A stretch of 64,000 nucleotides of DNA from the NCBI RefSeq assembly GCF_002368415.1, contig NZ_AP018290.1:1057470-1121469 (forward strand), read 5' to 3'. The position numbers and the translations under genes were made by a program. Every line of letters starts with the position of its first letter. The first letter of the stretch is position 1. This document shows, piece after piece, positions 1-8,430 of the stretch. The notes beneath the pieces are model-generated. The model was given only the letters and a program-made list of their open reading frames with translations. It was not told the origin of the DNA and searched no databases. Origin of the DNA: Calothrix sp. NIES-4105. Its GTDB lineage: Bacteria; Cyanobacteriota; Cyanobacteriia; Cyanobacteriales; Nostocaceae.

Positions 1-96
1 GGAGTTTCTTCATAAATATCTATTCGTACAACTTCTTGATTGTTGAAACTTGCTTGGTTAGGAGAAGCTATTCCGCGTTGGGGGGTTAGATTTTTC
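1..96 (-). pseudogene. DUF2382-like fragment at window edge
   Basis: On the minus strand this edge reads a short open frame containing NNQEVVRIDIYEET. This resembles the DUF2382 segment GEVARMEIYEEKAD of the PRC-barrel protein encoded at 4673-5521. There is no Met, and an in-frame stop lies just upstream at about position 104, so it is either the broken start of a gene that runs off the left edge or a chance match. It lies directly downstream of the invertase on the same strand. Weakly supported. Confidence 0.25.
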
Positions 97-101
97 GTAT
101 G

Positions 102-1493
102 CTACATACTACAAACAGAGCTAACAGCATCGTCTTCAAAACTAATTAATTTTAAGCAATCTGGATTTACAATCAATTCTTTTGCTGCTAATAAACCTGC
201 AATAGTCCAAGTTTGCAAAATTCTAGATTCTTTGCCTACTAGCCTACCATTCCTACCATCATAGTATTCAGGGAATTTATCATCAATTAAACGATTTTCA
301 GCAATCTTTATTGCTCGTTCAGCTAGATCTACCCGACCTGTTTTTTGTGCTGCCGCAACAAATAGCCATAATAAAACTGGCCAGTTACCTCCATTATGGT
401 AAGACCAAGGACTATTTTTAGAGTCGCACCCCGTTACAATTCGCCATTCTAACCCTTCTAAGGCAGGGAAACAAATCTTTACAGGCATAAAACCAATTAA
501 GTTATGCCAGCGTTGCTCAAACAAGTTCATAATACTGTTAGCTTCTTCTTTACTGGCTAAGGAAGTCAAAATTGCCATCAAATTACCCAAGGCAAAAAAC
601 CGAAAATCCATTAACCCTGGTCCAAGATTTCCTGCTAAATATCCGCCGTTTTCTGGCAACCACTCAGTCAACCAGTCGGGAATCGATTCAGCAAAAATAT
701 TAAATTTATTTGCAACTTCTTTACCAAACTCATTACTTTGATAACGATAAATTTCATTTAGTCGCTGCAAGTCTACCCAGTAATACTCACGCACGTGGTA
801 TTGTAAAGTACTCAATCGCTGCTCAATACGCTGATAATGTTTGTTTTCTACATCCTGTAATAACTCACGCGCGGCATGTAAAGCCCCATAAAATAGTACT
901 TGAATTTCTAAGGGATGTCCTGATACTCCCATCCGACGGTCAATCATAAAGGCGCCATCAGGAACTAGTAGTGTAGGATACATCGCAAACCGATGTGCTA
1001 AACATAAATCGATAATTAGCTTTATTCCTTCTTGATATTTTGGCTGATGGGCAAAGCTAAAATCACCTGTTGCTTTACAATATGCTCTTAATAAAATAAT
1101 CCACCATAAGCAAGAATCAACAGGAGGGACACGCCCAATAGCGTGTTCTCCAAAATCAGCACTTAAAAATTCTTCCTCTGCGTTAAATAGTACTTTAAAA
1201 CTAGCAGGCATTAAACCGGGGCCAGGTTGAAAGCAGTCCATTTCTTTGTCATGGCTTTGTAACTTCAAAGTAATATCTAAGAAGTTACGTACAATTTCTG
1301 TTTTACCATGCATTAGAAATAGTAATGCTGACGGTACAAAATCACGAATAAAGCACTGGTCGTAGTTAAGCGCTTTCAAATTTGGGTCTTGAGCAGCTTT
1401 ATTGCCTACAGGTTTTTTCTGGTAATAGATGATGGATTCATCAAGAATTTTCCAGCATTCATCTATCCAATTTTTATAGTTAATTATTAACAT
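102..1493 (-). CDS. GH100 alkaline/neutral invertase
   Basis: Predicted cytoplasmic invertase that hydrolyses sucrose to glucose and fructose. The 463-residue length fits cyanobacterial GH100 enzymes. The N-terminal YDQCFIRDF block (Asp51 as the likely catalytic acid) and the later [14 protein letters not shown] and [14 protein letters not shown] blocks are characteristic of this (alpha/alpha)6-barrel family. There is no signal peptide. In heterocystous cyanobacteria such enzymes feed sucrose-derived carbon to nitrogen-fixing cells. The window also has sucrose-phosphate synthase (57441) and an amylosucrase (59706), so synthesis and two breakdown routes are present, although not adjacent. Family identification is firm; the InvA versus InvB assignment is not made. 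Confidence 0.9.
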   Translation of the reverse strand: MLIINYKNWIDECWKILDESIIYYQKKPVGNKAAQDPNLKALNYDQCFIRDFVPSALLFLMHGKTEIVRNFLDITLKLQSHDKEMDCFQPGPGLMPASFKVLFNAEEEFLSADFGEHAIGRVPPVDSCLWWIILLRAYCKATGDFSFAHQPKYQEGIKLIIDLCLAHRFAMYPTLLVPDGAFMIDRRMGVSGHPLEIQVLFYGALHAARELLQDVENKHYQRIEQRLSTLQYHVREYYWVDLQRLNEIYRYQSNEFGKEVANKFNIFAESIPDWLTEWLPENGGYLAGNLGPGLMDFRFFALGNLMAILTSLASKEEANSIMNLFEQRWHNLIGFMPVKICFPALEGLEWRIVTGCDSKNSPWSYHNGGNWPVLLWLFVAAAQKTGRVDLAERAIKIAENRLIDDKFPEYYDGRNGRLVGKESRILQTWTIAGLLAAKELIVNPDCLKLISFEDDAVSSVCSM

Positions 1494-1516
1494 ATTTAAA
1501 GTTTAATGCCTTCGTA

Positions 1517-1538
1517 GGGTCGCCAGTGGCAACCTTAC
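1517..1538 (+). repeat. Dispersed GGTCGCC..GGCAACC repeat, copy 1
   Basis: Near-palindrome GGTCGCC-N3-GGCAACC followed by (T/A)TAC, in the gap upstream of the invertase. Related copies lie at 9833-9855 and 51678-51700, all in intergenic DNA. Function unknown. Confidence 0.5.
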
Positions 1539-1624
1539 TTAACTATCAAGGTGAAATGTGATTTAAAAGTGACAGTTATGCTGTTAACTTTTGAAATAGC
1601 TGTCACTATGCACGGGTATTCAGT

Positions 1625-2297
1625 CTAGAAGTTATAACCAACACCTAACAATAAACCAACGTTAGTGTCATCTAGAAAACTAACATTCACACCTGCATTC
1701 GCAGTCAACTGGTCTGCAACTGGTACATCTACACCAGCAGAAAGTAGAAAACCAACGTTGCTGTCATCTGCCGTCGATACTGATACTCCGGCGCCTACAT
1801 AAGGAGCAGCGCTGATTTGGGTCTGCCCAGTGTTTGTAACTGTCTCAACTGGAAAGTCAAGAGTTACGGGAATAAGAAAAACAGCATTGTCGCCAATTAA
1901 AGCAGCAGGACGTACTGACAAATTGTTAGTCAATCCAATTTTACTGATGACAGCATTCATAACCTTCGCTCAATGTTGTTTCACCTGCAATACCAAGATT
2001 ACCACCGACTCCTATGTAACTAGAGCCTCCACGAGTCGCTCTTCCAGGAGAAACGAATGGAGCTTGCGCTGGTGTTTCTACTGGTGTTTGAGTTGGTGTT
2101 GGTTGCACTGGAGTTTGTTGAAATTCATTCGGAGCTTGGGGATATGTCTGAGTTAGTAAATCAGCAGCTTTTCCACTCTTTGCTGAATTATTTGCTCTTT
2201 GAACCTCATTAGCATTTGCTTCGAGTCCGCTAAAAGCAAAAATTGTAGATGCAACACCAAGTACGGACAAGGCTTTTGTGATAAAACGATTAGTCAT
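1625..2297 (-). pseudogene. Frameshifted exported beta-barrel-like protein
   Basis: Two overlapping minus-strand frames (1941-2297 and 1625-1960) read as one protein broken by a single-base shift near 1950-1965. The N-terminal part has a signal peptide (SVLGVASTIFAFSGLEANA), then a Pro/Gln/Thr-rich linker and SSYIGVGGNLGIAG. The C-terminal part repeats strand-like NVGFLLSAGVDVPV / NVGLLLGVGYNF units and ends in Phe, as outer-membrane or secreted barrels do. Restoring one base would join SEGYN to AVISKIGLTNNLSV. Either a recent pseudogene or an assembly error. Function unknown; it resembles uncharacterised cyanobacterial exported proteins. Confidence 0.6.
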
Positions 2298-2657
2298 ACA
2301 GGACTCCTGATTAGTTATTTAAATGAATGAAACTTCAATTGTGCAAAATTTTGAGGTAATGTAGTCTATCAATAACTCGTATCTGATAGACTACAGTTGG
2401 ATTTCAGTGAGGGATACAAATGAAACGCTTATTTTTAGTATTGAAGATAAATATGAATAGAAAGTGACAAGGTAGTTATTTATTAAAAAAAATTAGTTTC
2501 TTCTGTAGAAAATTGAGTTGGCGCCGATAAGTATAGAATCTGTGTCAATAAAATATATATTTAGGTAGAGGTTAAATAATCTGAGAGTTTGTAATATTAA
2601 TTCTATAATTTAAATCAATATAGTTAATCTAAATTATTTGTAAAATTTTAAATTGTA

Positions 2658-2679
2658 GAGACGTTACATGTAACGTCTC
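2658..2679. repeat. 22-bp perfect palindrome (TAGAGACG family)
   Basis: Perfect inverted repeat with arms GAGACGTTACA / TGTAACGTCTC in the 497-bp gap between the barrel-like pseudogene and the PAP2 gene. It belongs to the GTAGAGACG family also seen at 9957, 36328, 52781 and 61672. The rest of the gap is A+T-rich and must hold the divergent promoters; I see no further gene in it. Confidence 0.6.
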
Positions 2680-2806
2680 GGAGCGGGTTTACGCCTTAGC
2701 GGTAATATAAGGAAAATAAAAGGAGTGTGTACACGGTAGCCCTGCTTAGAAAATCTGTGGGATAACAATAAAGTGGTTTCTGCATTCAAAAGTATTGACA
2801 TTTTAT

Positions 2807-3673
2807 ATGATATTAGACATATATTGGGGTGTAGAGCCAATTATTTTTATCCAACGGTTTTTTGGTGAAAGTTGGAGTTGGTTTTTTAAGACTGTTACAG
2901 AGTTAGGAGATGTCGAAGGCGTAGCGCTAGTTTTCGCTATGGTATTTTGGATTTATGGCAGGCGCCTAGCTTGGTGTTTAATCGGTGCTGTTGTTTTTGT
3001 TATATCAGTTAATCTTTTAATTGGGTCAATTATTGATGTACCGCGTCCAAACCATCCTGAAATTAAAGTTTATAGAGAATTAAATTTATCTTCGTTCCCT
3101 AGTGGACATACTGGTACAGCGACAATTTTTTGGGGAATGTTAACTACCCTTACTCATGTGCCGCTAGTTATTACTGTGTTAGTTGTTGTATTGGTGATGC
3201 TGTCTCGCCTATATCTTGGTGTGCATTATCTTGGAGATGTAATTGGTGGTTTGATAATCGGTTTAATTCTGTTAAAAATTTATCCTATGTTGTGGGATAT
3301 AGTTTTGCGCTGGTTCAATGGACGCACGTTTAAATTATTTTTGATTTTAAGTCTTTTAGTTCCGATTTCTTTTTTTCCCTTTGCTGACTCTTTCCCTAAA
3401 GGGTGGGAGGTTTTTGGAGCTAGTGTGGGAGCAGCTATTGGTATACCCTTAGAATTGTGGTATGTTCATTACTCTCCAACTAATATATCTAAACAAAAAC
3501 AAATATTTAAAGTGATAATTGGTTTATCAGTGCTAATAATAATTGTTTTTAATTCTCATTTTTTAAGTAATTATGAATCGGTGGGCGATGCTATAGGATT
3601 TGCTCTGGGGTCATTTTGGATTTTGTTTTTAGCACCGATGTTATTTAAACATTTAGGATTTTCTATAAGTTAG
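2807..3673 (+). CDS. PAP2-family phosphatase, membrane
   Basis: Integral-membrane phosphatase of the PAP2 superfamily, likely acting on a lipid phosphate or undecaprenyl pyrophosphate. The three signature motifs are visible: VPRP, then FPSGHTGTA, then SRLYLGVHYLGD (Ser-Arg, His and Asp of the catalytic set). The second half adds further hydrophobic helices ending near the C-terminus, giving about eight segments. A TTG four codons upstream (2795) is an alternative start; neither start has a clear Shine-Dalgarno site. It converges with a minus-strand lipid-kinase remnant whose stop overlaps its own stop. Substrate is uncertain. Confidence 0.85.
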   Translation: MILDIYWGVEPIIFIQRFFGESWSWFFKTVTELGDVEGVALVFAMVFWIYGRRLAWCLIGAVVFVISVNLLIGSIIDVPRPNHPEIKVYRELNLSSFPSGHTGTATIFWGMLTTLTHVPLVITVLVVVLVMLSRLYLGVHYLGDVIGGLIIGLILLKIYPMLWDIVLRWFNGRTFKLFLILSLLVPISFFPFADSFPKGWEVFGASVGAAIGIPLELWYVHYSPTNISKQKQIFKVIIGLSVLIIIVFNSHFLSNYESVGDAIGFALGSFWILFLAPMLFKHLGFSIS

Positions 3674-3954
3674 CTATTGTATTGTAATATATCTGGAGTG
3701 TATCTTGTTTCATCACCTCCAGCAATTAATATCATATCTGTACCTTGCTTTATAGCTTGGTGCCTTAGTTCATCAATACTTACTCGTTGATGACTTGGGT
3801 AAATATCTAGATTAATCTTTGATTCTAAAGTTTCTCGGATTGTTACAAGGTCGGATACTGGGTCATTCTGTCCTGCATTTGGGTTGTTGTCTTCAAATAA
3901 ATCTAACCTGTTACAGGCATTAATTTGGATGAGTTTATTAAGGTCATATTTGAT
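3670..3954 (-). pseudogene. Diacylglycerol/lipid kinase N-terminal remnant
   Basis: An open minus-strand frame of about 94 codons without a start codon. It contains NPNAGQNDPVSDLVTIRETL, then INLDIYPSHQRVSIDEL and DMILIAGGDE. This matches the catalytic domain of YegS/BmrU-type lipid kinases: an N-P-x-A-G block followed by GGDGT, here decayed to GGDET. The conserved catalytic region is cut immediately after this motif and replaced by a short unrelated tail, and the N-terminus is lost at a frameshift (in-frame TGA at 3955-3957). It therefore looks like a gene remnant. Identification rests on motif recognition only. Confidence 0.5.
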
Positions 3955-4066
3955 TCACATTTATATTCAATAATAAAAATAAAAATAATAGTTATGCAGG
4001 CACCTGCAAATATTTGCAAGCGTGTAAGCATCATCTATATCAATCTTGCTAGTACAAATTTGAATT

Positions 4067-4507
4067 ATGAATATTGTAACGTTAAATAAATTTTCTTGGT
4101 TATCTTTGTTATTAATATGTTTGGCTTACGTTCTTGTTGGATGGTATTTATCTGCTCATCATATAGCTTGGTTGATAGGAATATTTATCGCATTAGTAGC
4201 TTTATATGTGGCAAATAAAACTAATCCTTTATTAGAACATTTGATAAGTTTTTCTTCTCAAAGCTGGTTGGCTGTTTTATTTGTTAGCTTGATTGCGAGC
4301 ATAGTGTTTACTGTAGCAATAATTTGGTCGATGTTATGGACGCTGATTTTTATTCCAATTTCGACTACAGTTTTAGCAGACTTAGAAATGCGTTTAGCTG
4401 GCTTTGATAAGACTGATACATTTTGGATTTTAACAGTTTTTGCTACATTCGGTTTGATTGTAGGTGAAGTTACTGATATTTTATTTATCCCAAGTAGCAG
4501 GTTTTAA
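4067..4507 (+). CDS. Small integral membrane protein, unknown function
   Basis: 146 residues with four strongly hydrophobic segments (about 12-30, 33-50, 65-90, 120-140) and short polar loops; no signal-peptide cleavage site and no enzymatic motif. Start chosen at ATG in TTGAATTATGAATATTG. It stands alone between the lipid-kinase remnant and a hairpin repeat at 4539. I do not recognise the family beyond similarity in style to conserved cyanobacterial membrane proteins. Confidence 0.6.
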   Translation: MNIVTLNKFSWLSLLLICLAYVLVGWYLSAHHIAWLIGIFIALVALYVANKTNPLLEHLISFSSQSWLAVLFVSLIASIVFTVAIIWSMLWTLIFIPISTTVLADLEMRLAGFDKTDTFWILTVFATFGLIVGEVTDILFIPSSRF

Positions 4508-4538
4508 GCGTTTTTCAGCCTTGTTTATTACCAACTTT

Positions 4539-4563
4539 GTAGGTTGGGCACTGCCCACCCTAC
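4539..4563. repeat. GGTGGGCA hairpin repeat, copy 1
   Basis: Inverted repeat with arms GTAGGTTGGGCA / TGCCCACCCTAC (one mismatch), 30 bp after the membrane-protein stop. A second copy follows the nitrogenase iron protein (48322) and a degenerate one is near 61799. Placement after genes suggests a transcript-end hairpin, but there is no strong T-run. Confidence 0.5.
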
Positions 4564-4672
4564 GCAAAAATAGTCTTTACAAGCTCTTTCATTCTCAATA
4601 AGCTTATGGTGCAAGATGTCAGCTACGGGAAAACCTCCGCTTTACACATCTCTACATTGTGAATCATTTGAA

Positions 4673-5521
4673 TTATTTATTCACAATTGGGCGCCCTTGA
4701 CTATCGATATCTAACTCTTCGCGACGCAGTTGTTCACTAGCTTCGAGTGTTTCAGTGTCAACAACTTTCTTGACTCGTACTTCTTCCTTGACAACAGCTT
4801 CTTTGTGAATATCTGCCTTTTCTTCGTAAATCTCCATACGAGCAACTTCACCTGAACGAAAGGCATTTGCCGGCGCCGAAGCTGCTTTTGTGCTTGTGGG
4901 AGAAGTACGCTCAATAACCACTCTTTCTTTTTCAACGGGAATAGCAACACGAGCGGTTTCAGTCTCAACGTGCTTGCCTATCGAAACTTCCCCGGTCTTT
5001 CGGCGTTGCTTGTTAGCTATCAATCTTTCTTCATACAATTTCAAACTTTGACCATCACTTTGGCTATCAGTTTCTGGTATATCGTATAAAGAAGAGTCTT
5101 GCTCATAGTTATAAGTACCACGGTCATAAGCAGCAGGTTGGGTTAGACTGGAAGAGGCAACAGAACCGCGATAAACATTACGTACTTGCTCCTCGTAGTC
5201 ATAACCAATTTCTTCTAACTCATCGTAATTTGGCAAATCTTCTACTTGCTCTTTAGTTAGACCTTTGGCATAAACTATTTTATCGGTGTAATGAATATCT
5301 GCACGACCAACAGGTAATAGAACTTTTTTACCAAAAATCCAAAAACCTGTGTCTACCACTAGATAGCGGAAGCGACCACTGGCTTCATCCACTAATATAT
5401 CGTGTACCGTTCCAACTTTTTCATTTGTTGCTACGTAAACGTCAAAATTACTAATATTATCAACATCAAAGCGACTATCTATGGTATCAGTGTAGTAATC
5501 TGTAATCTTTACAAGTGCCAT
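4673..5521 (-). CDS. PRC-barrel plus DUF2382 stress protein
   Basis: 282-residue soluble protein with an N-terminal PRC-barrel-like half (FDVYVATNEKVGTVHDILVD ... YLVVDTGFW ... VLLPVGRADI) and a C-terminal DUF2382 domain (LKLYEERLIANKQRRKTGEV, VARMEIYEEKADIHKEAV, ending EELDIDSQGRPIV). A Ser/Thr/Asp-rich linker joins them. Proteins with this architecture (AvaK/YsnF-like) are typical of cyanobacteria and Deinococcus and are often stress-induced; biochemical role unknown. Upstream context TCTCCTGTTTAATTC reads GGAG on the minus strand about 13 nt before the ATG. Confidence 0.85.
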   Translation of the reverse strand: MALVKITDYYTDTIDSRFDVDNISNFDVYVATNEKVGTVHDILVDEASGRFRYLVVDTGFWIFGKKVLLPVGRADIHYTDKIVYAKGLTKEQVEDLPNYDELEEIGYDYEEQVRNVYRGSVASSSLTQPAAYDRGTYNYEQDSSLYDIPETDSQSDGQSLKLYEERLIANKQRRKTGEVSIGKHVETETARVAIPVEKERVVIERTSPTSTKAASAPANAFRSGEVARMEIYEEKADIHKEAVVKEEVRVKKVVDTETLEASEQLRREELDIDSQGRPIVNK

Positions 5522-5637
5522 TTTATACTCTCCTGTTTAATTCGCTACTTTGATTGTGAAAAATGAATGTGAACAGAAAGTGATAACAATTTGAAATCTT
5601 CTTAATACAATTAGAATCCACTGTTCACAAATATCTC

Positions 5638-5991
5638 TTAAGTAAGAGGTGCAACTAATCTTAAGAGAATTGAATTAATAATTGCCAAAGAGATAGAACC
5701 CAATAATGCGCTCCAAAATCCATATCTCAAGCTAAAACCTGGAACTATTACAGCAGCTAACCCAAAAGTGATTGCATTCAAAATGAAGAAAAATAAGCCT
5801 AAAGTTAGAATAATAAACGGAAACGTGAAAAATGTAAGAATCGGTAGTAAGATAGCATTTAAGATGCCAAAAACTGCTGCTGAAATAGCTGCCTTTCCAA
5901 AACCATCAACATCAATTCCTAAGAAGGGTAATCGGGAAATAATTAAAAAACTGACAGCAGTAACTAACCAGGTAATGATGATTCCAACCAT
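5638..5991 (-). CDS. Phage-holin-family membrane protein (PF04020-like)
   Basis: 117-residue protein with four transmembrane segments, beginning MVGIIITWLVTAVSFLII and containing GFGKAAISAAVFGILNAILLP, the recognisable block of the four-helix holin-like family common in cyanobacteria. Start placed at Met 5991 and not the longer frame to 6033, because AGAGGT lies 6 nt before this ATG. Despite the family name, a housekeeping membrane role is likely; there is no phage context. Confidence 0.8.
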   Translation of the reverse strand: MVGIIITWLVTAVSFLIISRLPFLGIDVDGFGKAAISAAVFGILNAILLPILTFFTFPFIILTLGLFFFILNAITFGLAAVIVPGFSLRYGFWSALLGSISLAIINSILLRLVAPLT

Positions 5992-6093
5992 AATAGTACC
6001 TCTTTGGGATTGCCTTATATACAAAGTTGGCAAGTTATTTTTTAGTATTAGAAAGAAATGTGACTCAAAAGTGATTCACCAATCTTGCTATAA

Positions 6094-6528
6094 TTATGTA
6101 GGTCGGGTGGAGGCTTTGTAGAACCCAACCAACCAACGGGTTAATTTAATAAAGCATGGTGATTTATGGTGTTTTTCAAACGTTTCAGTAGAAAACTCAC
6201 TAATATCTTCTTCATCTAAGCCTAATTCTTGTTTCAAAACCTCTCGATTCCAGTTAATATATTCTTGAAAGCGTTGGTTGTGAATAGCTAAGTCTTCATT
6301 ATCGAGAACATCTGCTATGCTAATGTCAGCAGGTTTGTCATCAAGTTGTTTGCCTTGCCGCAGTAAAATTTGAGAATGTCCTTCATCTCGTAAACGTTTG
6401 AGAAGGTCATAACATTTATTAGGGCTAGCTAAAATTAATTTAAATCCTTTAGGGCTAGCGGCGCCAACAAAGTTCATAAATTCGTCTATATGTCCTACAC
6501 TCAGCCAGTCAGAAAAAATCTCATAAGA
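6094..6528 (-). pseudogene. Protein-arginine deiminase, truncated remnant
   Basis: The minus-strand frame, open from 6528, reads DWLSVGHIDEFMNFV, GFKLILASPNKCYDLL, EGHSQILLRQG and NWNREVLKQELGLDEEDI. These match the C-terminal catalytic domain of protein-arginine deiminases (PAD), enzymes that convert peptidyl-arginine to citrulline. The His and Asp of the catalytic set are present in VGHIDEF. The catalytic Cys near the normal C-terminus is missing because the 3' end runs into a dispersed repeat (6098-6130), which supplies the last residues. An in-frame TAA at 6529-6531, at the edge of an IS200 remnant, removes the N-terminal two-thirds. Dead gene. Confidence 0.65.
6098..6130. repeat. GTAGGTTGGGTGGAGGCTTTG repeat, copy 1
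   Basis: GTAGGTCGGGTGGAGGCTTT followed by TAGAACCCAACC. Related copies are at 43779-43808 and 57001-57034 (reverse). This copy forms the 3' end of the deiminase remnant. Confidence 0.6.
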
Positions 6529-6532
6529 TTAC

Positions 6533-6966
6533 ATGGTAAGCGGGAAACTCAGTACTTAAAGTACTGAGAGGGAAGCTGCAAATCGCCGTTTTAACGGCAT
6601 TGGTATTTGGTTTACCCGTGATGTGGGTCATTAATATAACGCCTGACTGCCTCGCTACTAACGTTACCAGCAGTTGACACAAAATAGCTGCTTGTCCAAA
6701 GTGACGGCAGTTTTTTTAATTCTGGAAACTCCTTTCTTAAGTAAAAACTAGAGCGTCCTTTGAATGCCTTAGCTATCAGATGTGGGGTATCAGTTGGTTT
6801 TACGCTGACAAACAAATGTATGTGGTCTGGCGCGACTTCCAGGGCTAATATATCCCACCCTTTTTCTATAGCTAATTCTGCAAATATCTGTCTTGTCCTT
6901 GTTGCTATCTCGCCAGTTAAAAATGGTAAAAAAATAGTAAACCCTCCATAGGTTTGTTTTTGGGCA
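6533..6966 (-). mobile_element. IS200/IS605-type element remnant
   Basis: A transposase of the single-stranded Y1 family (6612-6966) with its right-end hairpins: CTCAGTACTT/AAGTACTGAG at 6548-6568 and GCCGTTTTAACGGC at 6585-6598. The left end and the transposase N-terminus are missing; the element runs straight into the 3' end of the CAP-protein gene. It abuts the truncated deiminase gene, so its insertion and later deletions probably caused that truncation. Confidence 0.6.
6612..6966 (-). pseudogene. tnpA: IS200-type transposase TnpA, N-terminally damaged
   Basis: Contains the HUH motif APDHIHLFV, the conserved PSLWTSSYFVSTAGNVSSEAV block and the catalytic Tyr in RRYINDP. The usual N-terminal YHFVFCPRYRRKVL block is replaced by GGFTIFLPFL, so the enzyme is probably inactive. 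The frame stays open to 7031, but that part overlaps the CAP gene and is not transposase-like. The C-terminus is short (NDPHHG). Confidence 0.65.
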
Positions 6967-6975
6967 ATCCCACAG

Positions 6976-7524
6976 CTATCGTCGTAAAAATAACTGCGTA
7001 ATATAGTAAGTATTCTTAATTCGCCAGACACCTACACCTGTCTCGTTAAAAGGCGGACGCAGTATATTCGCTCGATGTCCGGGACTTTCTAGCCAACCCT
7101 CTACAGCAATACGTACAGGTTCATTTAGATTCGTTCCTCTAAACAAGTTTTCCCCTACTAACCAATAAATAATGCCTGAAGCCTCAACTCTCGATGCAAG
7201 AGTACTCCCATCAACGCCAGTGTGGCTAAAGAAATTTTTCTTTGCCATCTCTCTACTGTAGTTGCGAGCCACCTCTGCCAGTCTTTCGTTATTTTTGAGA
7301 GGTTGGAGTTTTTCTTTTTGACGCACCTGATTAATGCTTGCCCGGATAGCTGCTTCAATTTCCTTTGTATTGGAAGATTGGGGAGAGAGAGTAGGTTTTC
7401 GGGGTTTTTCCGATGGTACTTCAACTCTAGGCAAGGGTGGTAAGTACTCAATTGCCCTTTCGCACCCCATTACTAAAAGCGTGACCGCTACTATTGGGAA
7501 CCAGATTTTTGTTAAGGTATTCAT
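6976..7524 (-). CDS. CAP-domain (SCP/PR1-like) lipoprotein
   Basis: 182 residues with a lipoprotein-type signal (IVAVTLLVMGC), a Pro/Ser-rich spacer, and one CAP domain containing NFFSHTGVDGSTLASRV, GENLF, and the signature GHRANIL. The C-terminus is complete (YYITQLFLRR). Expected to be anchored outside the cytoplasmic membrane; bacterial CAP proteins are often linked to the cell wall but the activity is unknown. Its last codons abut the damaged IS200 element. It follows the rhodopsin gene by about 60 bp on the same strand, where other Nostocales carry the rhodopsin transducer gene. Confidence 0.85.
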   Translation of the reverse strand: MNTLTKIWFPIVAVTLLVMGCERAIEYLPPLPRVEVPSEKPRKPTLSPQSSNTKEIEAAIRASINQVRQKEKLQPLKNNERLAEVARNYSREMAKKNFFSHTGVDGSTLASRVEASGIIYWLVGENLFRGTNLNEPVRIAVEGWLESPGHRANILRPPFNETGVGVWRIKNTYYITQLFLRR

Positions 7525-7582
7525 TGCTTATTTGTCACAAGTAAATGACCATTGGTTCCCCATTACTACTATATTTATTTCA

Positions 7583-8389
7583 CTATTCGATTCTAGATGG
7601 TGCAGAACGCGCTTCTCTACGAGATGCTCGATTTTGTCGATTGATTGTGAAATTGCCTAAAAAATGTAACGTACTGCCAGCAAAGCGGTCGCCACTTGTT
7701 TCGCGTGATGTATGCTGTAAATTACGCAAGCCGTGTAAATCAAGGAAACTAAATCCAACCTTAGAAAAGAATGGTAACAAGCAAAATAGAAAAGTATCAA
7801 GAGTCTGATTTATCCAACCGAAACCACTTGGGCCAATAATCCATACAATTGGATAACCAACCCATAATACAGTAAAGTATGTGACAAGCTTGTTGTAAAG
7901 GCTTGATAATTCTTGTCCCTGCTCTCTAGCTTTCGCGCGTAAAGGATTCCAAATACCCCAAAGAATAATAAAAAATGCAAATACGCCGCATATATACCAC
8001 AAGTATCTTACCCAAGGTCGCACAGATAAGTCTGCAATTAAACCAGTTGTAACAACAACAACCTGCGTACTCATCAAAAAACCAATCAGCGTCCAGTCTT
8101 TTTTTGTAAACTGCATCGCCGTCCAAGACAAAGACAACAGCAGTAAAGGTGTGGTGACAATCCAATCTATGTAGCGAGCGTAGTGTGCTGTTTGACCTGC
8201 TGCTATAACTTTCCCTTGGTCTAGTGCCATTGCCATGTAAGCTAGTCCTGACCAGATTGGAATGAACATTGCTACCAAGTATTCATACTGAGGTACACCG
8301 CGCGGATTGCGACTTAGTGACCAGAAGTGTAATGCTCCAATTGTCATACCTGCTACATAAACCCAATGGAAAATTGCCTGCCAATCCAT
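7583..8389 (-). CDS. Anabaena-type sensory rhodopsin
   Basis: Seven-helix retinal protein, 268 residues from Met 8389 (GAGG lies about 8 nt upstream; a longer frame to 8425 is less likely). The sequence is close to Anabaena sensory rhodopsin as I recall it. Retinal-binding Lys210 lies in PFFSK, Asp75 in RYIDW, Ser86 replaces the proton-donor Asp in LLLLSLSW, Pro206 precedes the Schiff-base helix, and Asp217 is in FLDLHG. These are the features of the photochromic sensor, not of a pump. The IADLSVRPW loop differs from the IADLSERDW I recall. The C-terminal tail (RREARSAPSRIE) appears to come from a dispersed repeat. No transducer gene is adjacent. Confidence 0.92.
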   Translation of the reverse strand: MDWQAIFHWVYVAGMTIGALHFWSLSRNPRGVPQYEYLVAMFIPIWSGLAYMAMALDQGKVIAAGQTAHYARYIDWIVTTPLLLLSLSWTAMQFTKKDWTLIGFLMSTQVVVVTTGLIADLSVRPWVRYLWYICGVFAFFIILWGIWNPLRAKAREQGQELSSLYNKLVTYFTVLWVGYPIVWIIGPSGFGWINQTLDTFLFCLLPFFSKVGFSFLDLHGLRNLQHTSRETSGDRFAGSTLHFLGNFTINRQNRASRREARSAPSRIE

Positions 8390-8430
8390 TATTTTACCTC
8401 GTAATTTTTCATGAGCTATTGACAACTAAT

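Noticed and set aside
6967-7031. Extended N-terminus of the IS200 transposase frame
   Set aside because: Overlaps the CAP gene C-terminus, which is well conserved; the residues are not transposase-like.
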